Shown: positions 36,643 to 45,411 of the stretch, piece after piece
Layout: each line of letters begins with the position of its first letter
How positions within the stretch are numbered: the first letter of the stretch is position 1
Source: Streptomyces rubrogriseus
Lineage (GTDB): Bacteria; Actinomycetota; Actinomycetes; Streptomycetales; Streptomycetaceae
Length of the DNA stretch: 64,000 nt
Assembly (NCBI RefSeq): GCF_027947575.1
Contig: NZ_CP116256.1
Span: 2,604,001-2,668,000, forward strand
Reading direction: 5' to 3'
Notes under the pieces: generated by a model
What the model was told of the DNA's origin: nothing
The model's input: the letters and a program-made list of their open reading frames with translations, nothing else
Database searches by the model: none
Made by a program: the position numbers and the translations under genes

Positions 36643-37662
36643 GTGTCGGGTATGTCGGCGGGCCGTTCAGCCATGCGGATGGGACCCGCTGAGCTGGTCC
36701 AGGCGGCGGCCATGGCCCGCCGCTTCTACCTCGAGGGCAAGTCCAAGATCCAGATCGCGGAGGAGTTCGGCGTCAGCCGCTTCAAGGTGGCCAGGGTTCT
36801 CGAGACCGCCCTCGAGCGGGACCTTGTACGCATCGAGATCCGGGTGCCGGCCGAGCTGGACGCCGAGCGCTCGGACGCGCTGCGCGCCCGTTACGGGCTG
36901 CGGCACGCCGTCGTGGTGGAGTCCCCGGCCGACGCCGAGGAGACACCCGACCCGGAGAACCTGGGGGAGGTGGCCGCCGACCTGCTCGGCGAGCTGGTCA
37001 ACGAGGGCGACGTGCTGGGCCTGGCCTGGGGCCGGTCCACCATCCACATGGCGGCGGCGCTCGACCGGCTGCCGCCGTGCACCGTGGTGCAGCTGACGGG
37101 CGTGTACGACGCCGGGACCGCCGAGCGCGGCTCGGTGGAGGCCGTGCGCCGCGCCGCCCAGGTGTCGGGCGGCGACGCGCACCCCATCTACGCGCCGATG
37201 CTGCTGCCCGACGCGGCCACCGCGCAGGCGCTGCGGCACCAGACCGGGATCGCCCGGGCCTTCGAGTACTTCGACAAGGTCACGGTCGCCTGCGTCTCCA
37301 TCGGCTCCTGGGAGCCCGGCATCTCGACCGTGCACGACATGCTCAGCGACGAGGAGCGCGCGCACTACGCGTCGCTCGGGGTCGCCGCCGAGATGTCCGC
37401 GCACCTCTTCGACGCCGAAGGGCGCCGGGTCGGGCGGGACCTGGGGGAGCGGTGCATCACCGTCAAGGCCGACCAGCTCCGGCGTATCCCCGAGGTCGTC
37501 GCGATCGCGGGCGGGCAGCGCAAGGCGGCGGCCATCGACGCGGTGCTGCGCTCCGGTCTCGTCACCAGCCTGGTCACGGACACGTCGGCCGCGGACTACC
37601 TGATGACGGCCGGCTCGGCACCGAAGTCGACGCTCAACCGGACCGACCCCGACGGAATCTGA
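36643..37662 (+). CDS. SorC/DeoR-type sugar-binding transcriptional regulator
   Basis: The 339-residue protein has an N-terminal HTH (AAAMARRFYLEGKSKIQIAEEFGVSRFKVARVLETA) and a SorC-type sugar-phosphate effector domain (DVLGLAWGRST, ITVKADQLRRIPEVVAIAGG). The GTG at 36643 has GAGGAG at a good distance; an upstream in-frame start at 36580 is less likely. It lies 101 bases downstream of rpe, so an effector from the pentose phosphate pathway is plausible. Confidence 0.9.
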   Translation: MSGMSAGRSAMRMGPAELVQAAAMARRFYLEGKSKIQIAEEFGVSRFKVARVLETALERDLVRIEIRVPAELDAERSDALRARYGLRHAVVVESPADAEETPDPENLGEVAADLLGELVNEGDVLGLAWGRSTIHMAAALDRLPPCTVVQLTGVYDAGTAERGSVEAVRRAAQVSGGDAHPIYAPMLLPDAATAQALRHQTGIARAFEYFDKVTVACVSIGSWEPGISTVHDMLSDEERAHYASLGVAAEMSAHLFDAEGRRVGRDLGERCITVKADQLRRIPEVVAIAGGQRKAAAIDAVLRSGLVTSLVTDTSAADYLMTAGSAPKSTLNRTDPDGI

Positions 37663-37702
37663 CGGCCGGTCGGTACGGAAGAGCAGAGGGAGGGCGCGCG
37701 AC

Positions 37703-38056
37703 ATGACCGAGGACTCCGCGGGACGGCTCGTGGTCACGCTGGACCTCGGCGGGGTCACGGACAGGGCGGGCCTGATGGACCGCTGCGCCCGTGACCTGGC
37801 GCTGCCCGACCGGTTCGGCCGGAACTGGGACTCCCTCGCCGACTCCCTCGCCGACCCCTCCGTGTGGCCCGAGGGCGCCGCCGACCGGGGCCTGGTCCTC
37901 GTCGTGGAGGGCTGGCGGGCGTACGCCGAGGCGCGGCCGGACGAGTGGGCCGTCGCCGAGGAGGTCTTCGCCGAGGCCACCGACCGCGGCCCGGGGCTGT
38001 TCGTCACCCTCGGCCCTGGAGGATCCTCCAGGGAGGCCGCTGACCAGCCTGGATGA
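37703..38056 (+). CDS. Barstar-family protein
   Basis: The 117-residue product resembles barstar, the inhibitor of barnase-type ribonucleases: VTLDLGGVTDRAGLMDRCARDLALPDRFGRNWDSLADSL is the typical helix-loop that plugs the RNase active site. No barnase-like gene lies nearby, so it may be an orphan immunity protein or regulate a distant RNase. A 20-bp perfect palindrome sits in its last codons. The start ATG has GAGGG upstream. Confidence 0.85.
   Translation: MTEDSAGRLVVTLDLGGVTDRAGLMDRCARDLALPDRFGRNWDSLADSLADPSVWPEGAADRGLVLVVEGWRAYAEARPDEWAVAEEVFAEATDRGPGLFVTLGPGGSSREAADQPG
38014..38033. repeat. 20-bp perfect palindrome in the 3' end of the barstar gene
   Basis: CCCTGGAGGATCCTCCAGGG is fully self-complementary, and flanking GGC/GCC bases can extend the fold. 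It may act as a transcription terminator or protein-binding site before guaB1. Confidence 0.7.
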
Positions 38057-38122
38057 TCTGCCCGGGGATTATCGGCCACCCGTCATGGGACAATGAAGTA
38101 CGTGCTCTTTCCCCCTGGCTGA

Positions 38123-39607
<1,485 letters not shown>

Positions 39608-39639
39608 CCGGCGCCCGCCACCGTCCACCGTCCCGTCAG

Positions 39640-39661
39640 GCCTGCTTGACGTCAGGCAGGC
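39640..39661. promoter_or_regulatory. 22-bp palindrome upstream of an HTH gene
   Basis: GCCTGC-T-TGACGTCA-G-GCAGGC is symmetrical apart from one base pair and ends 19 bases before the HTH gene at 39681. It is a candidate operator, perhaps for autoregulation. Confidence 0.55.
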
Positions 39662-39680
39662 TTGACGCGACGCTGGGCGC

Positions 39681-40076
39681 ATGACGACACCGCAGAGCAT
39701 CGAGCCGCAGCACACCCTGCTGACCGCCGTGGCCCGCCTCGACGAGCTGCGCGCCCGCGAGTCCCTCGCCGGGTTCGGCAGCGACGACGAGGCCCTGGAC
39801 CGCCCCCGGCTCCTGGAGCTGCTCGCACTGAGCGAGGTGGTCGCCCGCAAGGCCGCCTACGGGCGCCAGCTCACCGTCCGCGCCGCCCGCGAGGCCGGTG
39901 CCTCCTGGGCACAGATCGGCGCCGCCCTCGGCACCAGCAAGCAGGCCGCCTGGGAGGCGCACACGCGCTGGATCGACGCCCAGGAGGCCGCCCGCGACCA
40001 GCCCGGACAGATCGGCTTCGACGCCGCGGACGCGGCCGGGGCACGCGCCGCCGCGGGCGAGCCGGACGGTCACTGA
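39681..40076 (+). CDS. Small HTH protein, function unknown
   Basis: The 131-residue protein is mostly helical (TAVARLDELRARESLAGFG, LLELLALSEVVARKAAYGRQL) with a helix-turn-helix ASWAQIGAALGTSKQAAWEAH. The same HTH pattern appears in the protein at 23729-24280. No ribosome site precedes the ATG, so a leaderless transcript is possible. A strong palindrome upstream suggests autoregulation. Confidence 0.8.
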   Translation: MTTPQSIEPQHTLLTAVARLDELRARESLAGFGSDDEALDRPRLLELLALSEVVARKAAYGRQLTVRAAREAGASWAQIGAALGTSKQAAWEAHTRWIDAQEAARDQPGQIGFDAADAAGARAAAGEPDGH

Positions 40077-40130
40077 CCAGGCCCGATCCACCGTCCGCCG
40101 CCCCCGGGCGGACCATCGCACACCCCCGCG

Positions 40131-40192
40131 CGCAACGAACACCCGCGCTGCCGCGTCGAACGCAACGATCGTGCCCGAACGCGCAAGGTTGC
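40131..40192 (+). promoter_or_regulatory. Triplicate CGCAA sites upstream of the permease gene
   Basis: CGCAACGA occurs at 40131-40138, CGCAACGATC at 40161-40170 and CGCAAGGTTGC at 40182-40192. The spacings of 30 and 21 bases nearly equal those upstream of davA (31 and 22). They are likely regulator sites, with the downstream Lrp/AsnC protein as the obvious candidate. They lie in the 298-base gap before the permease, in which I see no gene. Confidence 0.6.
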
Positions 40193-40374
40193 TGCATTAC
40201 CGGGGCACCGCCCCGCTCGTAGTGTTCTGCGCTGTACGTGGCGTGGCGGGGACCCCGCTCGGTGGGTCCCCGTTCTGCACGAGCGCGCCCGCCGGTCCCC
40301 GCCGCTCCCCAGGCCCGCCGGGACCCGTCCGCCCACCCCGGCGGCCCGACCGGCAGCGACAAAGGAGTCAACGC

Positions 40375-41865
40375 GTGCTCGACCAAGGCGCACCCCCGCA
40401 CCACGACGCATCGGCCGTCCCACCGTCCCCGGGCCTCGCCGCGCGCCTCATGCGCCGCAAGCCGGTGGAACGCCTGGTCGCCGAGGGCGGCCAGGGCGAG
40501 GGCGGCAGCCTCCGCCGCTCCCTCGGCCTCTGGCAGCTCACGATGATCAGCATCGGAGCCACCCTCGGCACCGGCATCTTCGTCGTCCTCGGCGAGGCCG
40601 TCCCCAAGGCCGGACCGGCCGTCACGCTGTCCTTCGTCGTCGCGGGCCTCACCGCGCTCTTCTCGGCCCTGTCCTACGCCGAGCTGGCCGGCACCATCCC
40701 GGTCGCCGGGTCCTCGTACTCGTACGCCTACGCCACCATGGGCGAACTGGTCGCCTGGATCTGCGGCTGGTGCCTGGTCCTGGAGTACGGCGTGTCCGTG
40801 GCCGCCGTCGCCGTCGGCTGGGGCGAGTACCTGAACGAGCTGCTCGACGGCACCATCGGCGTCACCCTGCCCGCGGCCCTGTCGGCACCGCCCGGCGACG
40901 GCGGCTTCTTCAACCTGCCCGCGCTGATCGTCGTGCTCCTCGCCATGACGTTCCTGCTCGGCGGCGCACGCGAGTCCGCCCGCGCCAACACGATCATGGT
41001 CGTCGTCAAGATCGCGGCCCTGGTGCTGTTCTGCGCGATCGGCGTGCAGGGCTTCCGCTCCGGCAACTACGAGCACTTCATGCCGCTCGGCATGGCCGGG
41101 GTCAGCGCGGCCGGTGCGACGCTCTTCTTCTCCTACATCGGCTTCGACGCCGCCTCCACCGCCGGCGAGGAGGCCAAGAACGCCCAGCGCGACCTGCCCC
41201 GCGCGATCATGCTGTCCCTGGTCATCGTCACGGTGCTGTACGTCCTGGTCGCGGCCGTCGCCGTCGGCGCCAAGCCCTGGCGGACCTTCACCGACTCCGA
41301 AGCCTCCCTCGCGCAGATCATGACCGACGTGACCGGGCAGAGCTTCTGGGGCACCCTGCTGGCCTTCTGCGCGGTCGTCGCCATCGCCAGCGTCGTGCTG
41401 ACCGTCCTCTACGGCCAGACCCGCGTCCTGTTCGCCATGTCCCGCGACGGACTGGTGCCCAAGGTCTTCTCCAAGGTCCACCCGAAGACCGGCGCGCCGC
41501 GGGCCAACACGCTGATCGTCTCCCTGTTCTGCGGCGTCCTCGCCGCCGCCATCCCGCTCGGGCAGCTCGCCGACGCCACCAGCATCGGCACCCTCTTCGC
41601 CTTCGCGCTCGTCAACATCGCCGTCGTGGTGCTGCGCCGGACCCGTCCCGACATGCGCCGCACCTTCCGGGTGCCGCTGTCCCCGGTCCTGCCCGCGCTG
41701 GGCTTCGGCTTCTGCGTCTGGATGATGGGGAGCCTGTCCACCGTCACCTGGGTGGTCTTCGGTGGCTGGATGGCCGTCGGGCTCGTGTTCTACTTCGGGT
41801 ACGGCCACCGCCGCTCCCGACTCGCCACACCGGACCCGTCCGAGGCCCGGACGCACCAGAAGTGA
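40375..41865 (+). CDS. APC-family (cationic) amino-acid permease
   Basis: The 496-residue protein has about 12-14 membrane segments and begins, after a cytoplasmic leader, with the APC consensus LTMISIGATLGTGIFVVLGEA. Other family blocks are GFDAASTAGEEAKNAQRDLPRAI and LYGQTRVLFAMSRDGL, as in CAT-type cationic amino-acid carriers. The GTG at 40375 has AAAGGAG 7 bases upstream. It is followed after 15 bases by an Lrp regulator and shares upstream sites with davAB, so lysine is the likely substrate, by inference. Confidence 0.9.
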   Translation: MLDQGAPPHHDASAVPPSPGLAARLMRRKPVERLVAEGGQGEGGSLRRSLGLWQLTMISIGATLGTGIFVVLGEAVPKAGPAVTLSFVVAGLTALFSALSYAELAGTIPVAGSSYSYAYATMGELVAWICGWCLVLEYGVSVAAVAVGWGEYLNELLDGTIGVTLPAALSAPPGDGGFFNLPALIVVLLAMTFLLGGARESARANTIMVVVKIAALVLFCAIGVQGFRSGNYEHFMPLGMAGVSAAGATLFFSYIGFDAASTAGEEAKNAQRDLPRAIMLSLVIVTVLYVLVAAVAVGAKPWRTFTDSEASLAQIMTDVTGQSFWGTLLAFCAVVAIASVVLTVLYGQTRVLFAMSRDGLVPKVFSKVHPKTGAPRANTLIVSLFCGVLAAAIPLGQLADATSIGTLFAFALVNIAVVVLRRTRPDMRRTFRVPLSPVLPALGFGFCVWMMGSLSTVTWVVFGGWMAVGLVFYFGYGHRRSRLATPDPSEARTHQK

Positions 41866-41880
41866 AGTGAACGACCCGCA

Positions 41881-42333
41881 GTGCTGAACGATCTCGACGA
41901 ACGCATCGTGCACGCCCTCGCCGAGGACGCCCGCCGCTCCTACGCGGACATCGGGCAGTCGGTCGGCCTCTCCGCGCCCGCCGTCAAACGGCGCGTGGAC
42001 CGGCTGCGCGCCACCGGCGCCATCACCGGCTTCACCGTCCGCGTCGACCCCGCCGCGCTCGGCTGGGAGACCGAGGGGTTCGTCGAGATCTTCTGCCGCC
42101 GCAACACCTCGCCCGAGACCATTCAGCGGGGCCTGGAGCGCTACCAGGAGGTCGTGGCCGCGTCCACCGTCACCGGGGACGCCGACGCGGTCGCCCAGGT
42201 CTTCGCCTCCGACATGCGGCACTTCGAGCGGGTCCTGGAGCGGATCGCCGGGGAGCCCTTCGTGGAGCGCACCAAGTCGGTGCTGGTGCTCTCGCCGCTG
42301 CTGCGGCGCTTCTCGTCGGGCTCGCCCACGTAA
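41881..42333 (+). CDS. Lrp/AsnC-family transcriptional regulator
   Basis: The 150-residue protein has the N-terminal winged HTH (DLDERIVHALAEDARRSYADIGQSVGLSAPAVKRRVDRL) and the C-terminal RAM ligand domain (VVAASTVTGDADAVAQVFA). The GTG starts 15 bases after the permease stop, so the two are cotranscribed. It is the likely binder of the repeated CGCAAC sites upstream of the permease and of davA, with lysine or another amino acid as effector. Confidence 0.92.
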   Translation: MLNDLDERIVHALAEDARRSYADIGQSVGLSAPAVKRRVDRLRATGAITGFTVRVDPAALGWETEGFVEIFCRRNTSPETIQRGLERYQEVVAASTVTGDADAVAQVFASDMRHFERVLERIAGEPFVERTKSVLVLSPLLRRFSSGSPT

Positions 42334-42374
42334 TCCCATGGGCAGGACGCCGGCCGGCGTCTAGCATCGGTGCC

Positions 42375-42392
42375 ATGAGCCGACGACATTGA
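42375..42392 (+). CDS. Possible leaderless 5-codon leader peptide (MSRRH)
   Basis: ATG-AGC-CGA-CGA-CAT-TGA follows a -10-like TAGCAT (42362-42367) by 7 bases, so the mRNA could start at the ATG itself. Downstream, a hairpin reaches the ribosome site of the MFS gene. The Arg-Arg-His codons could sense charged tRNA. This is a reading of the arrangement only. Confidence 0.35.
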   Translation: MSRRH

Positions 42393-42419
42393 TCCACCCG
42401 CGCCACCCGTAGCGCCTCC

Positions 42420-42476
42420 TCCCGAGGGCCGCCCCGGACGCCGTACTCCGGTGTCCGATCCGCCCCCTCGGGAAGG
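42420..42476 (+). promoter_or_regulatory. Hairpin next to the MFS ribosome site
   Basis: Outer arms TCCCGAGGG (42420-42428) and CCCTCGGGA (42465-42473) pair perfectly. Inside, CGGACGCCG and CGGTGTCCG form a 9-bp stem around TACTC with one G-U pair. The outer right arm overlaps the GGAAGG ribosome site, so the fold could control translation of the transporter. Confidence 0.5.
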
Positions 42477-42480
42477 CCTC

Positions 42481-43722
42481 ATGACCGTCTCACCTCTGCC
42501 CGAGCGTGCCGCCACCGCGCCCACCGACACCCGTCGGCTCGTGCGCACGCTGTACGCCTCCGCGTTCTGCGACGAGTTCGTCCTGCTCTACCCGGTGTAC
42601 GCGCTGCTGTTCAGCGACACCGGCCTGTCCGTCTGGCAGACGGCCTCGCTGTTCGGCCTGTGGTCGCTGACCGGCATCCTGCTCGAGGTGCCCTCCGGCG
42701 CCTGGGCCGACGCCGTCTCCCGGCGGCTGCTGCTGGTCCTCGGCCCGCTGTTCACCGCCGCCGGCTTCGCCCTGTGGGTGCTCGCGCCCTCCTACGGCGC
42801 CTTCGCGCTCGGCTTCGTGCTGTGGGGCGCGGGCGGCGCGCTCGGCTCGGGCGCGCTGGAGGCGCTGGTCTACGACGAGCTCGAGCGGGCCGGCGCGGCC
42901 GGTCACTACGCCCGCGTCATGGGCCGGTCCCGGGCGATCGGCATCGCCGCGACCATGTCCGCCATGGGCCTGGCCGGTCCGGTGTTCGCCTGGGGCGGCT
43001 ACGACGCGGTGGGCGCCGCGAGCGTGCTCGCCTGTCTGGCGGCGGCGGCCGTGGCCACCCGGTTCCCCGAGCACCGGACACCCTCCGGCGGCGGCGAACG
43101 CTGGTCCGCGACCCTGCGCGCGGGACTCGCCGACGCCCGCGCCGACCGGTCCGTGCGCGGTGCGCTGCTCCTCGTACCCGCCGTGACCGCGGTGTGGGGC
43201 GCGCTCGACGAGTACACGCCGCTGCTGGCGCAGGACACCGGCGTGGCGGCCGAGACCGTGCCCTGGCTGCTGCTGGTGATCTGGGCCGGAGCCACGGCCG
43301 GCAGCCTGCTGGCCGGTGCGGCGGAGCGCCTGACCACCAACGGCTTCGCCGCGCTGCTCACCGGTTCCGCGCTCGCCCTGGCCGTGGGCGGCCTCGCCGG
43401 CACGCCGGCCGCCCTGGTCCTGGTGGCCCTCGCCTTCGGCGGCTTCCAGCTGGCGACCGTGCTGGCCGACGCCCGCCTCCAGCAGCGCATCGACGACACC
43501 GGGCGGGCCACCCTGACCTCGGTCGCGGGCCTCGGCACCGAGCTGGGCAACCTGGCCACCTACGGTGCCTACGCGGCGGCGGCCACGGCATGGGGCCACG
43601 GCACCGCCTTCGCGCTCTCCGCCCTGCCGTACGTCCTGACGGCGCTGCTGCTGGCCGGCGCCGCCCGGACTACAGCCGCGGCTGCCAGGGCACGACGTCG
43701 AAGTCGCCGGTCCCCTTCCTGA
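42481..43722 (+). CDS. MFS transporter
   Basis: The 413-residue protein has about 12 membrane segments. The first half contains SVWQTASLFGLWSLTGILLEVPSGAWADAVSRRLLL, including the MFS loop 2-3 motif (GAWADxxxRR). The substrate is unknown; the pattern is like drug or metabolite exporters. The ATG at 42481 has GGAAGG upstream within a hairpin. Its last 53 bases overlap the convergent secreted-protein gene. Confidence 0.88.
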   Translation: MTVSPLPERAATAPTDTRRLVRTLYASAFCDEFVLLYPVYALLFSDTGLSVWQTASLFGLWSLTGILLEVPSGAWADAVSRRLLLVLGPLFTAAGFALWVLAPSYGAFALGFVLWGAGGALGSGALEALVYDELERAGAAGHYARVMGRSRAIGIAATMSAMGLAGPVFAWGGYDAVGAASVLACLAAAAVATRFPEHRTPSGGGERWSATLRAGLADARADRSVRGALLLVPAVTAVWGALDEYTPLLAQDTGVAAETVPWLLLVIWAGATAGSLLAGAAERLTTNGFAALLTGSALALAVGGLAGTPAALVLVALAFGGFQLATVLADARLQQRIDDTGRATLTSVAGLGTELGNLATYGAYAAAATAWGHGTAFALSALPYVLTALLLAGAARTTAAAARARRRSRRSPS

Positions 43723-44227
43723 CCTTCTCGAAGGGCGCCGACCCCACGCACCGGGGCAGCTCCCCGCCCTCCGCGGGGCTGCCCGTCGCCGCCCAGCTGT
43801 AGCCGAGCCGGTCGTGGCGGCCCAGGTCGTGGACGGTGATGCCGACCCGCTTCCCCTCGGCGCCGGGGAGGTCGGAGTCGGTGATGACGCCGGAGACGAC
43901 GGCCACGTCACCGCCGGTCAGGAGGCAGTCCACGGTGGCCTCGGCACGTGCGCCCTTGCCGTCCAGGTAGTGGCTGAACTCGAAGGTCCCGGTCGCCTTG
44001 AGAGGGTCCTCAGTGTCCTCGGCCGCCAGATGGGCGTCGAAGGTGAAGGTGATGTCGTCCCCCGCCGACCGGTACAGCTTGGCGGTGCCGGTCAGGGCGG
44101 CGGCCTCCCTCGGGGGCGGGCCGTCGTGCGATCTCCCGTCGGGGCCGGCGGCGACGGCCGCGCCCGTGGTGACGGCGGTGAGCAGCAGGGCGGCGCAGAG
44201 CGCGGCGGTCGTGGTACGGCGTTTCAT
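43670..44227 (-). CDS. Secreted protein of unknown function
   Basis: The 185-residue product has a clear Sec signal peptide (MKRRTTTAALCAALLLTAVTTGAAVAAG, cleavage probably after AVA). The mature part is a beta-rich domain with two cysteines (VDCLLTGG, PRCVGSAP) that could form a disulfide. I do not recognise the family. The ATG at 44227 has GGGAGA 8 bases upstream. The 309-base gap between this gene and davA carries the promoter and triplicate CGCAAC sites of davA. Confidence 0.8.
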   Translation of the reverse strand: MKRRTTTAALCAALLLTAVTTGAAVAAGPDGRSHDGPPPREAAALTGTAKLYRSAGDDITFTFDAHLAAEDTEDPLKATGTFEFSHYLDGKGARAEATVDCLLTGGDVAVVSGVITDSDLPGAEGKRVGITVHDLGRHDRLGYSWAATGSPAEGGELPRCVGSAPFEKVRKGTGDFDVVPWQPRL

Positions 44228-44394
44228 GGCGGTCGTCTCCCGTGGATCGAAGCCGGTGAACCGAACGCTCACCACTGTCCCGGCGCCGCGCCCGCACCAC
44301 ATCGCGCCCAGGACGGGAGCCGCCTCCGCCGCGCGGCGGGGAGGGCCGCCCCGGTCTGCTCCCGGGGGACGAGTACCGCACCCGCCGGAGGGTG

Positions 44395-44453
44395 CGCAAC
44401 GAATCGCCGCAGGGTGCCCGGGGCACGCAACGATCCGCTCACCGGCGCGCAAC
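44395..44453 (+). promoter_or_regulatory. Triplicate CGCAAC sites upstream of davA
   Basis: CGCAACGA (44395-44402), CGCAACGATC (44426-44435) and CGCAAC (44448-44453) repeat the arrangement found before the amino-acid permease, with spacings 31 and 22. They end 10 bases before a -35 box. Confidence 0.6.
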
Positions 44454-44462
44454 AGGTCCGTC

Positions 44463-44492
44463 TTGTCCGGCCGAGTCCGCCGACCGTACCGT
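44463..44492 (+). promoter_or_regulatory. davAB promoter
   Basis: TTGTCC (44463-44468) and TACCGT (44487-44492), separated by 18 bases, fit the main streptomycete sigma consensus. The transcript would begin near 44499, about 38 bases before davA. Confidence 0.5.
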
Positions 44493-44536
44493 CTATCTGG
44501 CCCCCCAACCCCCCTCGTGACCGGTGAGGAACACGC

Positions 44537-45325
44537 ATGCGCACCGCCCTGCTCCAGAGCTCCGGCCGCCCCGGCTCCACCGCCGAGAACCTCGAGGTCC
44601 TCGACGAGGCCGCGGGCCGCGCCGCCGCCGCGGGAGCCGCGCTGCTCGTCACCTCCGAGCTGTTCCTGACCGGATACGCCATCGGCGACGCCGTCGGTGC
44701 CCTGGCCGAGCCCGCCGACGGCGACGCGGCCGACGCCGTCGCGGAGATCGCCGGGCGCCACGGCCTGGCCGTCGCGTACGGCTACCCCGAGCGGGACGGG
44801 GAGCGCGTCTTCAACTCGGTCCAGCTCATCGCCGCGGACGGCACCCGGCTCGCGGGCTACCGCAAGACCCACCTCTTCGGCTGCTTCGAGCGCGACCACT
44901 TCACCCCCGGCGAGCAGCCCGTCGTCCAGGCCGAGCTGAACGGCCTCACCGTGGGCCTGATGATCTGCTACGACGTCGAGTTTCCGGAGAACGTCCGCGC
45001 CCACGCCCTGGCCGGCACCGACCTGCTGCTCGTCCCCACCGCGCAGATGCACCCCTTCCAGTTCGTCGCCGAGTCGGTCGTGCCGGTACGGGCCTTCGAG
45101 AACCAGATGTACGTCGCGTACGTCGACCGCGTCGGCCGGGAGGGCGAGTTCGAGTTCGTCGGCCTGTCCGTCCTCGCGGGGCCCGACGGCGTCGCCCGCG
45201 CCCGCGCCGGGCGGGGGGAGGAGCTGATCCTCGCCGACGCCGACCCGGCCTTCCTGGCCGCCTCCCGGGAGGCCAACCCGTACCTGAGGGACCGGCGCCC
45301 CGGTCTCTACGGCGCCCTCGCCTGA
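44537..45325 (+). CDS. davA: Nitrilase-superfamily 5-aminovaleramide amidase
   Basis: DavA hydrolyses 5-aminovaleramide to 5-aminovalerate. The 262-residue protein has the nitrilase triad Glu41 (SELFLTGY), Lys110 (YRKTHLFG) and Cys144 (MICYDVEFPEN). It closely follows the Pseudomonas putida DavA pattern (for example YPERDGERVFNSVQLI, TGYAIG). It precedes davB by 86 bases. The ATG has GAGGA at 6 bases. The davB neighbour makes the specific call likely. Confidence 0.88.
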   Translation: MRTALLQSSGRPGSTAENLEVLDEAAGRAAAAGAALLVTSELFLTGYAIGDAVGALAEPADGDAADAVAEIAGRHGLAVAYGYPERDGERVFNSVQLIAADGTRLAGYRKTHLFGCFERDHFTPGEQPVVQAELNGLTVGLMICYDVEFPENVRAHALAGTDLLLVPTAQMHPFQFVAESVVPVRAFENQMYVAYVDRVGREGEFEFVGLSVLAGPDGVARARAGRGEELILADADPAFLAASREANPYLRDRRPGLYGALA

Positions 45326-45342
45326 GCCGCGAACCGCTCGTC

Positions 45343-45391
45343 CCGCCCCCTCCCGCTCCCTCCCGCTCCCCCCGTTCCGCCCGTTCCACCC
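45343..45391 (+). repeat. Polypyrimidine tract between davA and davB
   Basis: About 50 bases consist almost wholly of C and T, with the unit CTCCCGCTCC repeated. It separates the two dav genes and could affect RNA stability or Rho-dependent termination. Confidence 0.6.
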
Positions 45392-45411
45392 GTGCAAGGA
45401 GTCCGCCCCCC

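Noticed and set aside
44362..44400. Third copy of the CCCGGGGGAC palindromic repeat
   Set aside because: Only the first ten bases match; the second arm CCCCCGG is missing.
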